Shown piece after piece: positions 9,540-17,979 of a stretch of DNA of 64,000 bases; positions within the stretch are counted from its first letter, which is position 1; the number at the start of each line of letters is the position of its first letter. The DNA lies in contig NZ_JH393260.1 of NCBI RefSeq assembly GCF_000236035.1, forward strand, positions 276,592 to 340,591, written 5' to 3'. The position numbers and the translations under genes are program-made. A model generated the notes under the pieces. It was not told where the DNA came from. It worked only from the letters and a program-made list of their open reading frames with translations, and ran no database searches. This DNA comes from Vreelandella boliviensis LC1 (lineage in GTDB: Bacteria > Pseudomonadota > Gammaproteobacteria > Pseudomonadales > Halomonadaceae).

Positions 9540-10084
9540 TCAAATTCTGCTTCAATCTGTGCGCGCCGCTGCCGACGTTTCTGGCGGCGGCGTTTCCAGT
9601 TATGGGAGACGTGCCAGCGCCAGATTAAGCGAATGCCAATATTGACGACGATGGCTAAAATGACTGCTGTTACCAACGAGCCGATGATCAGTGGCGGCAT
9701 AATGTCGTGCATCTGTTCGGCGATCCAGCGCGTTGAAATACGCGAAGGGGCTTCCCGCACGGGCGCGCCGAGTATAAAAGTGCCAATCCAGTAGTTGCCG
9801 TAAAAAATTAGCGGCATCGTCAAGGGGTTGGTAATCCATACCAAGCCCACCGAGAGGGCTAAGTTGCAGCGTGTAATGCGAGCGCCCAACGCTGCGACCA
9901 CCATCTGAAAGGGGATGGGCAGCATCGCGCAAAACACGCCCACGCTAAATGCATTGGCAACGCTTCGGCGAGTTAAAAGCCACAAACCCGGATCTGCAAT
10001 CAGCGGTGCCATAAAGCGTAGCGAGCGCTGTTTCCTGATAGTGTCGGGTTTGGGCATGTAGCGCTGCAGGAACCGGCGCGGCAT
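9533..10084 (-). CDS. DUF2062 domain-containing membrane protein
   Basis: A 183-residue protein of unknown function matching the DUF2062 family by its hydrophobic core (SVGVFCAMLPIPFQMVVAALG, then NPLTMPLIFYGNYWIG). There are three or four predicted membrane segments and a very basic C-terminus (KRRRQKRRQRRAQ) that probably faces the cytoplasm. In Pseudomonas a homologue also stands between the lol genes and comEC, so the linkage is conserved, but the role is not known to me. The end overlaps the short repeat that separates it from lolD. Confidence 0.85.
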   Translation of the reverse strand: MPRRFLQRYMPKPDTIRKQRSLRFMAPLIADPGLWLLTRRSVANAFSVGVFCAMLPIPFQMVVAALGARITRCNLALSVGLVWITNPLTMPLIFYGNYWIGTFILGAPVREAPSRISTRWIAEQMHDIMPPLIIGSLVTAVILAIVVNIGIRLIWRWHVSHNWKRRRQKRRQRRAQIEAEFDD

Positions 10085-10181
10085 GATGGATACTCTTACC
10101 TATTGATGTGGCCTATTATCCATATCGAGCTGCCTTTCGGCTATGCTAGGCCATCAATGAAGTGTCGCCAGGGAGGGTTCT

Positions 10182-12461
10182 ATGCGGTTAGGTGTTGCCA
10201 TGCCTGCGGCGCTTGCGGCATTCGCAGGAGGTGTTTTTGCCTGGTATTGCCACGCCGCAGGGGTGACCCCAAACGCCTTTGGGTGGGTGTTTGTAGTCGC
10301 TTTGCTGGTAATGGGATGGCGCCTGCGCGCAGGCATATGGCTGCTAATCGGCGTATGGGTCTTCATTGGCGTACAAAATGAATGGGGAAGTCGCTTAGCG
10401 GCGGGGCTAAGTGGTGAAGATATTACCGTTGAGGCGACCGTGTTGACCGCCCAGCCACTGGGTCATGCGACGCGCTTGTTGTTAAACATTGATAAGTGTC
10501 AAAACTCTTCAAATAGCCCAGTACAACGGCCCAGTTGTTCCGCGCTCGCCAAGGTGCGCATAAGCGCTTATAGCGATGAGCGATTTAAGCCCGGTGAGCA
10601 GTGGCAAATGACGCTGCGTTTGCGCCCCCCAAGCGGCTTTGCCAACCCTGATACCTTCAATTATGAGCAGTGGCTGTGGCGCGAGGGGATCCACGCCACT
10701 GGCTATCTGCGCCAGGAGCCTGCGCCGGTTAGGCTCTCTTCTGCCAGCCCTTCGCTGCGCCAGCTAGCGCTGGATTTTTTGACTCGTCAGCCGCTCGACG
10801 AGCGAACCAAGCGCTGGCTGGCAGCGCTGACGTTAGGCGATAGCGAACAGCTAACCCAAGATGACTGGTCACTGCTGAATGCCACCGGCACCACTCATCT
10901 GGTGGTGATTTCAGGCTTGCATGTCGGGCTGGTGGCGTCGTTTGTGCTGCTACTCGCCAAGCTAGGTGCTCGTTTTGCAACGCCCACCAACTGGCGCATG
11001 CGCACCTGGCCATGGTGGCTGGCAGCGCTAGCCTGTGTGAGTTACGCCACCCTTGCCGGAATGGCGCCGCCAGCCATGCGAGCGATGATTATGACGTTGA
11101 TCGGGCTGTGGGTACTGAGTGGTCGGCATGCGCCGGGTCCTTGGCAGGCTTGGTGGCTAGCACTTGCGCTGGTGCTGATATCTGATCCTCTAGCGCTGTG
11201 GCGGCCGGGGATGTGGTTGTCTTTTGTTGCGGTGGCATGGCTGATTATTATTTGGCAGGGACGGCGGCGCCCTCAGGGTATAAAGGGCTGGTGCTGGGCG
11301 CTGGTTAGATCGCAGCTGCTGCTAGCCCCGCTAATGGCCGCCGCCGTATTGGTAGCCTTTGGGCGGGTGGCTCCAGCCGCTCCATTGATCAATTTAGTCG
11401 CCGTGCCCTGGGTGAGCTCGGTGATGGTGCCCATGGCGCTGCTGGGATGGTTGCTCTCACTTATTCCCTTAGTAGGCGAGGCGATGTGGTTGCTGTTTGA
11501 GCAGGCGCTTAGCGTTTTCCACTTATTACTGACACTTGCTATGCAGCACTGGCCACTGTGGGAACCTGATCGGTCGTTAACTTATCCGCTCGCCTTCGCA
11601 TTGCTACTGCTGTCGTTATGCTGGGGGCTACCTGCCGTTTTACCTGGTCTACGGTATTCTGCCACTGCGCTGGCCTTAGCGCTCCCGTGGTGGTCGCTTT
11701 CAACATCGATTCCCCAAAATACGCTTAGAGTTAGCGTGCACGACGTGGGGCAGGGGCAGTTGATAGAATTGCGTAGTGAACATTATCGCCTGCTCTACGA
11801 CACCGGACCGCGCTTTCGTAGTGGTTTTATGCCGCTGGAGACGCTTTGGTCGCCGGGGCAGCAGTTTGATCAAGTGATTGTTAGCCACGCTGATAATGAT
11901 CATGCGGGTGGCATTGGCGCGTTGCTAGCTGATCATCAGGTTAGGCGGTGGTTGGCCCCTACGGGTGAGACGCTGCCAGTTTCAAGTATTGACTGCCAGC
12001 GTGGTCAAAGCTGGCAGCGTGACGGAGTGAATTACCGTATTCTCTGGCCACCAGAAGGCGATAGCGCGTTTTCTGCCAATGATCGCTCCTGCGTACTCGA
12101 GGTGAACGTTGGTGAGCAGCGACTGCTGATTACGGGGGATGTGGGCACAGAGGTAGAGCGACGCTTTCTGCGTGATGTAACGCTACCCGTTAGTGTATTG
12201 GTGGCAGGGCACCATGGCAGCGGCACCAGTTCGGGTATTCAGTTTGTGCGTCATACCGCACCTGAGCATGTGATATTTAGCGCCGGGCAGAGCAATGCTT
12301 TTCAGCATCCGGTAGATTCCGTTGTGCGCCGTTTTCGCCAGCAGGGAAGCTGTCTATGGAGTACTGCTCAGGACGGAGCCCTGCGTTTTTGGCTAAACGC
12401 GGCCCATCCCATTGAGGTCGAAACGACGCGGCCACTACCAAGACGACACAACCAGTGTTGA
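10182..12461 (+). CDS. comEC: ComEC/Rec2-type DNA uptake channel
   Basis: Inner-membrane channel through which one strand of transforming DNA enters the cell. The 759-residue chain shows the expected order: N-terminal membrane segments with a DUF4131-like region, the central Competence domain (ATGTTHLVVISGLHVGL and GMAPPAMRAMIM), and a C-terminal metallo-beta-lactamase-like domain with SVHDVGQGQ, SHADNDHAGG and AGHHGSG. The metal-ligand pattern looks intact, consistent with a nuclease that degrades the other strand. AGGGAGG lies 5 bases before the ATG. The gene opens the series comEC-msbA-lpxK, an arrangement also found in enterobacteria. Presence suggests, but does not prove, natural competence. 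Confidence 0.94.
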   Translation: MRLGVAMPAALAAFAGGVFAWYCHAAGVTPNAFGWVFVVALLVMGWRLRAGIWLLIGVWVFIGVQNEWGSRLAAGLSGEDITVEATVLTAQPLGHATRLLLNIDKCQNSSNSPVQRPSCSALAKVRISAYSDERFKPGEQWQMTLRLRPPSGFANPDTFNYEQWLWREGIHATGYLRQEPAPVRLSSASPSLRQLALDFLTRQPLDERTKRWLAALTLGDSEQLTQDDWSLLNATGTTHLVVISGLHVGLVASFVLLLAKLGARFATPTNWRMRTWPWWLAALACVSYATLAGMAPPAMRAMIMTLIGLWVLSGRHAPGPWQAWWLALALVLISDPLALWRPGMWLSFVAVAWLIIIWQGRRRPQGIKGWCWALVRSQLLLAPLMAAAVLVAFGRVAPAAPLINLVAVPWVSSVMVPMALLGWLLSLIPLVGEAMWLLFEQALSVFHLLLTLAMQHWPLWEPDRSLTYPLAFALLLLSLCWGLPAVLPGLRYSATALALALPWWSLSTSIPQNTLRVSVHDVGQGQLIELRSEHYRLLYDTGPRFRSGFMPLETLWSPGQQFDQVIVSHADNDHAGGIGALLADHQVRRWLAPTGETLPVSSIDCQRGQSWQRDGVNYRILWPPEGDSAFSANDRSCVLEVNVGEQRLLITGDVGTEVERRFLRDVTLPVSVLVAGHHGSGTSSGIQFVRHTAPEHVIFSAGQSNAFQHPVDSVVRRFRQQGSCLWSTAQDGALRFWLNAAHPIEVETTRPLPRRHNQC

Positions 12462-12532
12462 AGCGCGTCGCCATCAGGTAGAATCCCTCGCACTGCATAC
12501 TATAGGCCCTAGGGTCTAGGCTAGGAGCGCGT

Positions 12533-14269
12533 GTGACTGATTCAGGTTGGGGTATCTATAAGCGGTTGTTGGGTTATGTGAGGCCGCATTGGCGGGCTTT
12601 TGCGCTGGCGCTGGTGGGGTTTGTTATTTATGCCGCATCAAGTACCGCACTAGCTGAAATGATGAAGCGTTTGATTGATGGCATTCAAAATCCGGATGCA
12701 GCCTTTCGGCTATTTCTACCGCTGTTTGTGATTATTATGTTTTCCGCTAGGGGGCTAGGTACTTTTTTAAGCACCTACTTCATGGCTTATGTGGGCCGCT
12801 ATGTGATTCATACCCTGCGTTGCGACGTCTTTGCTCATCTGCTGCATCTGCCAGGCTGGTTTTTTGACCATCACTCCAGCGGCCAACTGGTATCGCGGGT
12901 GACCTACCACGTTGAGCAAGTCGCGGGGGCGGCCACCAAAGCGGTGACAATTATTCTCCGGGAGGGTCTGTTCGTCGTCGGCTTGGTGCTCTATTTGCTC
13001 TGGACCAACTGGATGTTAACGCTGCTGTTTCTGGGTGTGACGCCGATTATTGCCGTGGTGGTTAGCTACGTCAGCAAGCGGTTTAGACGCATTTCAAAAC
13101 GCATTCAGCACTCCATGGGTGACGTCACCCATATTGCCTCGGAAGCGCTGTCGGGCTACCGGGTAGTGCGTACCCATGGCGCTGAAGAGTATGAAAAGCT
13201 GCGCTTTGAACGCGTTAGTGAAGAGAACCGTCGCCAAAGTATGAAAGAAGCCATGACCCGTGCGGTCAGTTCTCCGGTGATTTTGATGCTGGTAGCCATC
13301 TCCATGGCGCTACTGGTCTGGCTGGCCATGGCGCCTTCGCTGATGGCAAGCATGACACCCGGTGAGTTCGTTGCCTTTATTACTGCTGCCGCCCTGATGA
13401 TTAAGCCAGTGCGCCAACTAACCGAGATTAACGGAGAAATTCAGAAAGGCCTGGCGGCCGCGTCAGAGCTCTTCGGGCTGCTGGATATGGCCCCAGAAGA
13501 GGATAGCGGTAAGCGCATCGCCAGCCGTTTAAACGGTGATGTAGTGATTGATAATGTTAGCTTCCGCTACGCCGACGACCAGCCCGAAGTCCTACACGAT
13601 ATTAATTTGCGCCTGGCGCCGGGCGAACTGGTGGCGATAGTCGGGCGTTCGGGGAGCGGCAAGTCCACCCTGGTCAGCCTGCTGCCGCGTTTCTACCGAC
13701 CCAGCCAAGGCAGTATCACCATCGATGGCGTTAATATTGATGACTACGCGCTTGGCCCGCTGCGCCAGCAGATTGCTCTGGTATCACAGCAGGTAACGCT
13801 ATTTAACGCCTCAATCGCCGATAATATTGCCTACGGGGTGGCCAACCCTGATCCTCAGGCTATTAAAGTTGCGGCTGAAGCCGCCTATGCCCATGAGTTT
13901 ATCGATAAACTTCCCAATGGCTATGCCACTACCGTAGGAGAAAATGGCGTGATGCTCTCGGGCGGACAACGCCAGCGGCTAGCGATTGCTCGGGCGATCT
14001 TCAAGGATGCACCGCTGCTGGTGTTGGATGAGGCCACTTCAGCGCTGGATACTGAATCCGAGCGCTATATTCAAAAGGCCCTTGAGCGGGTCTGCGAAGG
14101 GCGTACCACGCTCGTTATCGCCCACCGTCTCTCTACCATTGAGCGGGCCGACCGGATTGTGGTGATAGACCAGGGGCGCATTATCGAAGAGGGCTCGCAT
14201 CAGGCATTGCTGGAAGCCGATGGCGCCTACACGGCCCTGCATCAACTACAGTTTCAAGAAGCGCCATGA
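12533..14269 (+). CDS. msbA: Lipid A export ATP-binding/permease protein MsbA
   Basis: Homodimeric ABC exporter that flips core-lipid A across the inner membrane. Residues 1-310 hold six membrane segments. The ATPase domain follows with Walker A GRSGSGKST at 371-379 (Lys377), signature LSGGQRQRLAIARA, Walker B LLVLDEATSALD and switch His in VIAHRLST. The GTG start at 12533 is preceded by AGGAGCG. The length of 578 matches E. coli MsbA (582). lpxK follows after 10 bp, as in enterobacteria, and links export to lipid A assembly. Confidence 0.96.
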   Translation: MTDSGWGIYKRLLGYVRPHWRAFALALVGFVIYAASSTALAEMMKRLIDGIQNPDAAFRLFLPLFVIIMFSARGLGTFLSTYFMAYVGRYVIHTLRCDVFAHLLHLPGWFFDHHSSGQLVSRVTYHVEQVAGAATKAVTIILREGLFVVGLVLYLLWTNWMLTLLFLGVTPIIAVVVSYVSKRFRRISKRIQHSMGDVTHIASEALSGYRVVRTHGAEEYEKLRFERVSEENRRQSMKEAMTRAVSSPVILMLVAISMALLVWLAMAPSLMASMTPGEFVAFITAAALMIKPVRQLTEINGEIQKGLAAASELFGLLDMAPEEDSGKRIASRLNGDVVIDNVSFRYADDQPEVLHDINLRLAPGELVAIVGRSGSGKSTLVSLLPRFYRPSQGSITIDGVNIDDYALGPLRQQIALVSQQVTLFNASIADNIAYGVANPDPQAIKVAAEAAYAHEFIDKLPNGYATTVGENGVMLSGGQRQRLAIARAIFKDAPLLVLDEATSALDTESERYIQKALERVCEGRTTLVIAHRLSTIERADRIVVIDQGRIIEEGSHQALLEADGAYTALHQLQFQEAP

Positions 14270-14279
14270 GCCTACTGAT

Positions 14280-15305
14280 ATGAGCTTAGCCAAAAGAACG
14301 CTGGCAGAACGCTGGCTGCAAGGCGCTTACCAGGGAAGCCCCTGGCTATCGCCGCTAAGGCCGTTAGGGGCGTTGTACCAGTGGGCTATGGTTCGCCGAG
14401 AACAGGCGTACCGAACGGGTAATAAAGCCACCTGGAAGGCGCCGGTGCCCGTTATTGTGGTAGGTAATATCACCTTGGGAGGAACAGGTAAATCGCCGCT
14501 GGTGGCGTGGCTAGCTAGCTGGCTGGTGGCCCGAGGCTGGTCGCCAGGCATCGTTAGCCGCGGCTATGGTGGAAAAGCGCCGCGTTATCCGCTACTGGTC
14601 ACCGCCGACACTAACGTTGCCGAAGCCGGCGATGAGCCGCTGATGCTGGCACAGCAGACAGGGCTGCCGGTGGTGGCGGATCCCCAGCGTGTGCGCGGTG
14701 TTCAGGCATTGGTATCGGCGGGCTGCGATATTATCCTTAGCGACGACGGTCTGCAGCACCTGGTACTGGCCCGGGATATTGAACTGGTCGTCATTGATGG
14801 CGCCCGAGGGCTGGGTAACGGGCGCTGCCTGCCTGCGGGGCCGCTGCGCGAGTCGCCCAATCGGTTGCAGCGGGTTGATGCGGTGATCGTCAACGGTGAC
14901 TTTCAGCCGTCGCTTTCAGTTTCGACTATTATGCAGTCAGCCACCATAATGCAGCTAGCGCCGCTGTGCTGGCGACGCCTTGAAGATGGTGCGCGTTTTC
15001 CGCTAGCGCCACTGCCGTTTACGTTGCCTGTGCACGCGGTGGCCGGTATCGGACATCCCGAGCGTTTTTTTCAAACACTTTCCGCGTTGGGTGTTGAAGG
15101 TGAGTGGCACCCGTTAGCCGATCACCAGCACTTTAATGCGGACGCGCTAAGCTTTGCAGATACCCGCCCAGTAATTATGACCGCCAAAGATGCCGTTAAG
15201 TGTTACGCCTTGGCGCCGCCTAACAGCTGGGTATTAGACGTGGAAGCGACCCTTCCTCCCGAATTTGAGCACTGGCTGGCAGCGCGGCTGTCGGCACTTT
15301 CCTAA
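14280..15305 (+). CDS. lpxK: Tetraacyldisaccharide 4'-kinase LpxK
   Basis: Adds the 4'-phosphate to the tetraacyldisaccharide-1-phosphate precursor of lipid A at the inner-membrane surface. The P-loop is GNITLGGTGKSPLV near residues 62-75, and the SRGYGG and LSDDGLQH motifs of the family follow. An open frame extends upstream inside msbA, but the ATG at 14280 gives 341 residues and avoids that overlap; E. coli LpxK has 328. The gene is probably translated from the msbA transcript, since its ribosome site is weak. Next come the Trm112-like gene, kdsB and murB, all envelope or cell-wall functions apart from the Trm112-like one. Confidence 0.95.
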   Translation: MSLAKRTLAERWLQGAYQGSPWLSPLRPLGALYQWAMVRREQAYRTGNKATWKAPVPVIVVGNITLGGTGKSPLVAWLASWLVARGWSPGIVSRGYGGKAPRYPLLVTADTNVAEAGDEPLMLAQQTGLPVVADPQRVRGVQALVSAGCDIILSDDGLQHLVLARDIELVVIDGARGLGNGRCLPAGPLRESPNRLQRVDAVIVNGDFQPSLSVSTIMQSATIMQLAPLCWRRLEDGARFPLAPLPFTLPVHAVAGIGHPERFFQTLSALGVEGEWHPLADHQHFNADALSFADTRPVIMTAKDAVKCYALAPPNSWVLDVEATLPPEFEHWLAARLSALS

Positions 15306-15318
15306 AGGAGATACGCGC

Positions 15319-15552
15319 ATGGATAAGGAGCTGCTGGCAATGCTGGTCTGCCCGTTGTGTAACGGCAAGCTGAAATATGATCGCGAAGCTCAAGAGCTGC
15401 GCTGCCACTATGATGGCTTGGCCTATCCGATCCAAGAGGGCATTCCGGTGATGTTGCCGGAAGAGGCTCGCGTCATGGATGCCGATGAAAAACTGCACAC
15501 GTCACCAGGGCGCTCTCCAGGACGTTCTCAAGAGCGTTCAGGAGACGCTTAA
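15319..15552 (+). CDS. Trm112/YcaR-family small zinc-ribbon-like protein
   Basis: A 77-residue protein with the family pattern CPLCNGKL, then LRCHYD..AYPI..GIPVML. The first 60 residues align by eye with E. coli YcaR. The rest is a short repetitive tail ([13 protein letters not shown]) encoded by degenerate 12-bp units. AAAGGAG stands 8 bases upstream of the ATG. Its stop overlaps the kdsB start (TAATG), so the two are translationally coupled. Trm112 proteins in other domains activate methyltransferases; the bacterial function is uncertain. Its place between lpxK and kdsB is widely conserved. Confidence 0.9.
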   Translation: MDKELLAMLVCPLCNGKLKYDREAQELRCHYDGLAYPIQEGIPVMLPEEARVMDADEKLHTSPGRSPGRSQERSGDA

Positions 15553-16340
15553 TGGCCGTCTTTGATGACATGGCAGATTTCAAGGTGCCTGACTTCACAG
15601 TCGTCGTTCCCGCGCGCTATGGCTCCACCCGGTTACCCGGCAAGCCGCTACTTGAGATTGCTGGAGAGCCGATGGTTGCTCACGTATGGCGTCGCGCTTG
15701 CCAAAGCCACGCCAGCCGAGTGGTCATAGCGACAGACGATAGTCGCATTTGTGATGCTATGCTGCCTTACGGCGCCGAAGTGATCATGACCCGCGACGAT
15801 CACCCATCGGGCACTGACCGCTTAGCCGAGGTAGCTGATATTTTGGCGTTGACGGATGATGCGCTGCTGGTGAATGTGCAGGGCGACGAGCCGCTGATTC
15901 CCCCAGCGCTAATCGACCAGGTGGCTCTGCGCTTAGCCGATGACCCCGATGCATCGATAGCAACGCTTGCGGAGCCTATCAATGATGTGGACACGCTGTT
16001 TAATCCCAACGTGGTTAAGGTGGTGCGTACGCTACAGGGGCGAGCGCTATATTTCTCACGGGCACCGATACCCTGGGATCGTGAGGAGTTCAAAGTGCCG
16101 CCGACCATGCTGGCAACTGATGCCTGGCTGCGCCATATCGGCCTGTATGCGTATCGTGCCGGTTTTCTAGCGGCCTACCGTGACTGGCCGGCCTCAAGCC
16201 TTGAGCAGCTTGAACAGCTCGAACAGCTGCGTGCGCTGCAGAACGGCCACGTGATTCAGGTGGCGTTGGCCTGCGAAGTAAACCCTACCGGTGTTGATAC
16301 GGCCGAAGATCTAGCGCGGGTGCGGGCGCTGCTGGCCTAG
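15552..16340 (+). CDS. kdsB: 3-deoxy-manno-octulosonate cytidylyltransferase KdsB
   Basis: Activates Kdo as CMP-Kdo for the inner core of lipopolysaccharide. Features are the nucleotide-binding [14 protein letters not shown] at residues 17-30, NVQGDEPLI, and [11 protein letters not shown]. At 262 residues it is slightly longer than E. coli KdsB (248) because of a 14-residue N-terminal extension; a start at the internal Met7 is possible. A degenerate EQLEQLEQL repeat lies near the C-terminus. It overlaps the preceding stop by one base. Confidence 0.96.
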   Translation: MAVFDDMADFKVPDFTVVVPARYGSTRLPGKPLLEIAGEPMVAHVWRRACQSHASRVVIATDDSRICDAMLPYGAEVIMTRDDHPSGTDRLAEVADILALTDDALLVNVQGDEPLIPPALIDQVALRLADDPDASIATLAEPINDVDTLFNPNVVKVVRTLQGRALYFSRAPIPWDREEFKVPPTMLATDAWLRHIGLYAYRAGFLAAYRDWPASSLEQLEQLEQLRALQNGHVIQVALACEVNPTGVDTAEDLARVRALLA

Positions 16341-16390
16341 CCCAGTCGCTAATGACGAGTGACGCTAATGAGTCGTTAAGGAGCGCTGCT

Positions 16391-16855
16391 GTGAAAGTAT
16401 TATTTGTATGTTTAGGAAATATTTGCCGCTCACCCACCGCCGAAGGTGTCTTTCGTCGTGCTCTTGAGCAAGCTGGGATGGCCGATGAGGTTGAAATAGA
16501 CTCCTGCGGCGTCGGCAGTTGGCATGTGGGCAAAGCGCCGGACGCGCGAGCCCAGCAGGCAGCCCTGCTTCGCGGTATCGATTTAAGCGGACTGCGTGCC
16601 CGCCAGCTAAACGAGCAGGATTTCCGTGAATTCGACTACGTGCTGGGCATGGATCAAGACAATTTACGCGCCATGCGCGACCTGAAACCCGCCAATAGCC
16701 AGGCGCATGTTGGGCTGTTTTTGGATTTTGCTGGTACCCCCGGTGCTGAAGTGCCAGATCCTTACTATGGTGGTGATGAGGGGTTTGAGAACGTGCTGAA
16801 TATGATTGAAGCTGCATCAGAAGGGCTGATTCGACAACTCAAGCGAGAGTTGTAA
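16391..16855 (+). CDS. Low-molecular-weight protein-tyrosine phosphatase
   Basis: Small cytoplasmic phosphatase. The P-loop CLGNICRS places Cys7 and Arg13 at the active site, and Asp123 in VPDPYYGG is the general acid. The GTG start at 16391 is chosen because AAGGAG lies 7 bases upstream; the in-frame ATG at 16352 has no site and would add 13 residues before the usual N-terminus. The 154-residue product has normal length. Homologues near exopolysaccharide genes dephosphorylate Wzc-type kinases, but no such kinase is in view. The position between kdsB and murB is shared with Pseudomonas. Confidence 0.92.
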   Translation: MKVLFVCLGNICRSPTAEGVFRRALEQAGMADEVEIDSCGVGSWHVGKAPDARAQQAALLRGIDLSGLRARQLNEQDFREFDYVLGMDQDNLRAMRDLKPANSQAHVGLFLDFAGTPGAEVPDPYYGGDEGFENVLNMIEAASEGLIRQLKREL

Positions 16856-16868
16856 TGGGGCTGATGGT

Positions 16869-17918
16869 GTGGCTGTAAAGATGAATATTATCAGCAATGT
16901 CGACTTATCTTGCGCAAACACGCTTCGGCTTCCCTGCCAGGCAGAGCGCTTTGCGGCGCCCACGACATTAACAGCCTTACGCCAAACACTAGCGCAGGCT
17001 TGCTGCGAGGAGTGGCCGGTCACACTGCTGGGTGGCGGTAGTAATGTGTTGCTGCCGGAAACGCTCCCAGGGCTGGTGGTGCGGCCTGCGTTGAACCAGT
17101 GGTGGCTGTTCACTGATCAGTTAGGTGGGCAGCAAGAGCAAGTGTTTGCCCATGTGGGAGCGGGGGTTAGTTGGCACGCCCTGGTAATGGCGACTGCTGC
17201 ACGTGGCCTGTGGGGCATTGAAAATCTGGCGCTGATCCCCGGCAGTTGTGGTGCCGCGCCGGTGCAGAATATTGGCGCCTACGGCGTTGAACTTGCCGAT
17301 ACGCTGCTAGCGGTGCAGGTAATGGAGCTTGCCACAGGGAGGGTTGAGTGGTTAAACGCCCAGCAGTGCGCTTTTGGTTACCGTGACAGTATATTTAAAG
17401 GCGCATTGGCGGGTAGTGTGGTGATCACTCAGTTGGTGTTGCGTTTGTCGCGCACGCCAGCGCCTCGGCTTGGCTACGGCGATCTCGCCGCACGATTAGC
17501 GAGCTCTTCTCTCACGCCCACGCCCACGCCCTTGGCCGTCGCCGAAGCGGTATGCGCAATTCGGCGCGAGAAGTTGCCCGACCCGCAGGTGCTTGCCAAT
17601 GCGGGGAGCTTCTTCAAGAATCCCCTGGTGGCTGATGCGCAGGCAGCGGAGTTGCTGCATCAATATCCCGCGATGCCCCATTTCCCCCAGAGGGGAGGGC
17701 AAACAAAGCTGGCGGCGGGTTGGTTAATCGACCAGTGTGGCTTGAAAGGGATGCGCGATGGCGCCTTCGGGGTACACCAGCATCAAGCGCTGGTACTGGT
17801 GCACTTTGGTGGCGGTGATCGCCAGGGGCTGATGAAAACAGCCAACTATATTGCAGCCCAAGTAGACACACGCTTTGGGGTACGGTTAGAACCTGAACCG
17901 AGGTTAGTTAATCCCTAG
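16869..17918 (+). CDS. murB: UDP-N-acetylenolpyruvoylglucosamine reductase MurB
   Basis: FAD-dependent reductase making UDP-N-acetylmuramate, the second committed step of peptidoglycan synthesis. Visible are the FAD-binding LLGGGSNVLLPE, NLALIPGSCGAAPVQNIGAYG, the catalytic serine region NAGSFFKNP and the C-terminal EPEPRLV. It is the long E. coli-like type. The start is uncertain between GTG at 16869 and ATG at 16881 because neither has a clear ribosome site. A strong terminator follows. Confidence 0.95.
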   Translation: MAVKMNIISNVDLSCANTLRLPCQAERFAAPTTLTALRQTLAQACCEEWPVTLLGGGSNVLLPETLPGLVVRPALNQWWLFTDQLGGQQEQVFAHVGAGVSWHALVMATAARGLWGIENLALIPGSCGAAPVQNIGAYGVELADTLLAVQVMELATGRVEWLNAQQCAFGYRDSIFKGALAGSVVITQLVLRLSRTPAPRLGYGDLAARLASSSLTPTPTPLAVAEAVCAIRREKLPDPQVLANAGSFFKNPLVADAQAAELLHQYPAMPHFPQRGGQTKLAAGWLIDQCGLKGMRDGAFGVHQHQALVLVHFGGGDRQGLMKTANYIAAQVDTRFGVRLEPEPRLVNP

Positions 17919-17930
17919 TATCACTAACGC

Positions 17931-17957
17931 AAAAACCCCGCCGAAGCGGGGTTTTTT
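17931..17957. terminator. Bidirectional terminator between murB and rne
   Basis: AACCCCGC at 17934-17941 pairs with GCGGGGTT at 17946-17953 around a CGAA tetraloop. A T-run follows on the + strand and an A-run precedes it, so it serves both convergent genes. Confidence 0.92.
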
Positions 17958-17979
17958 GTGCTTGCAACACGCGACCGAA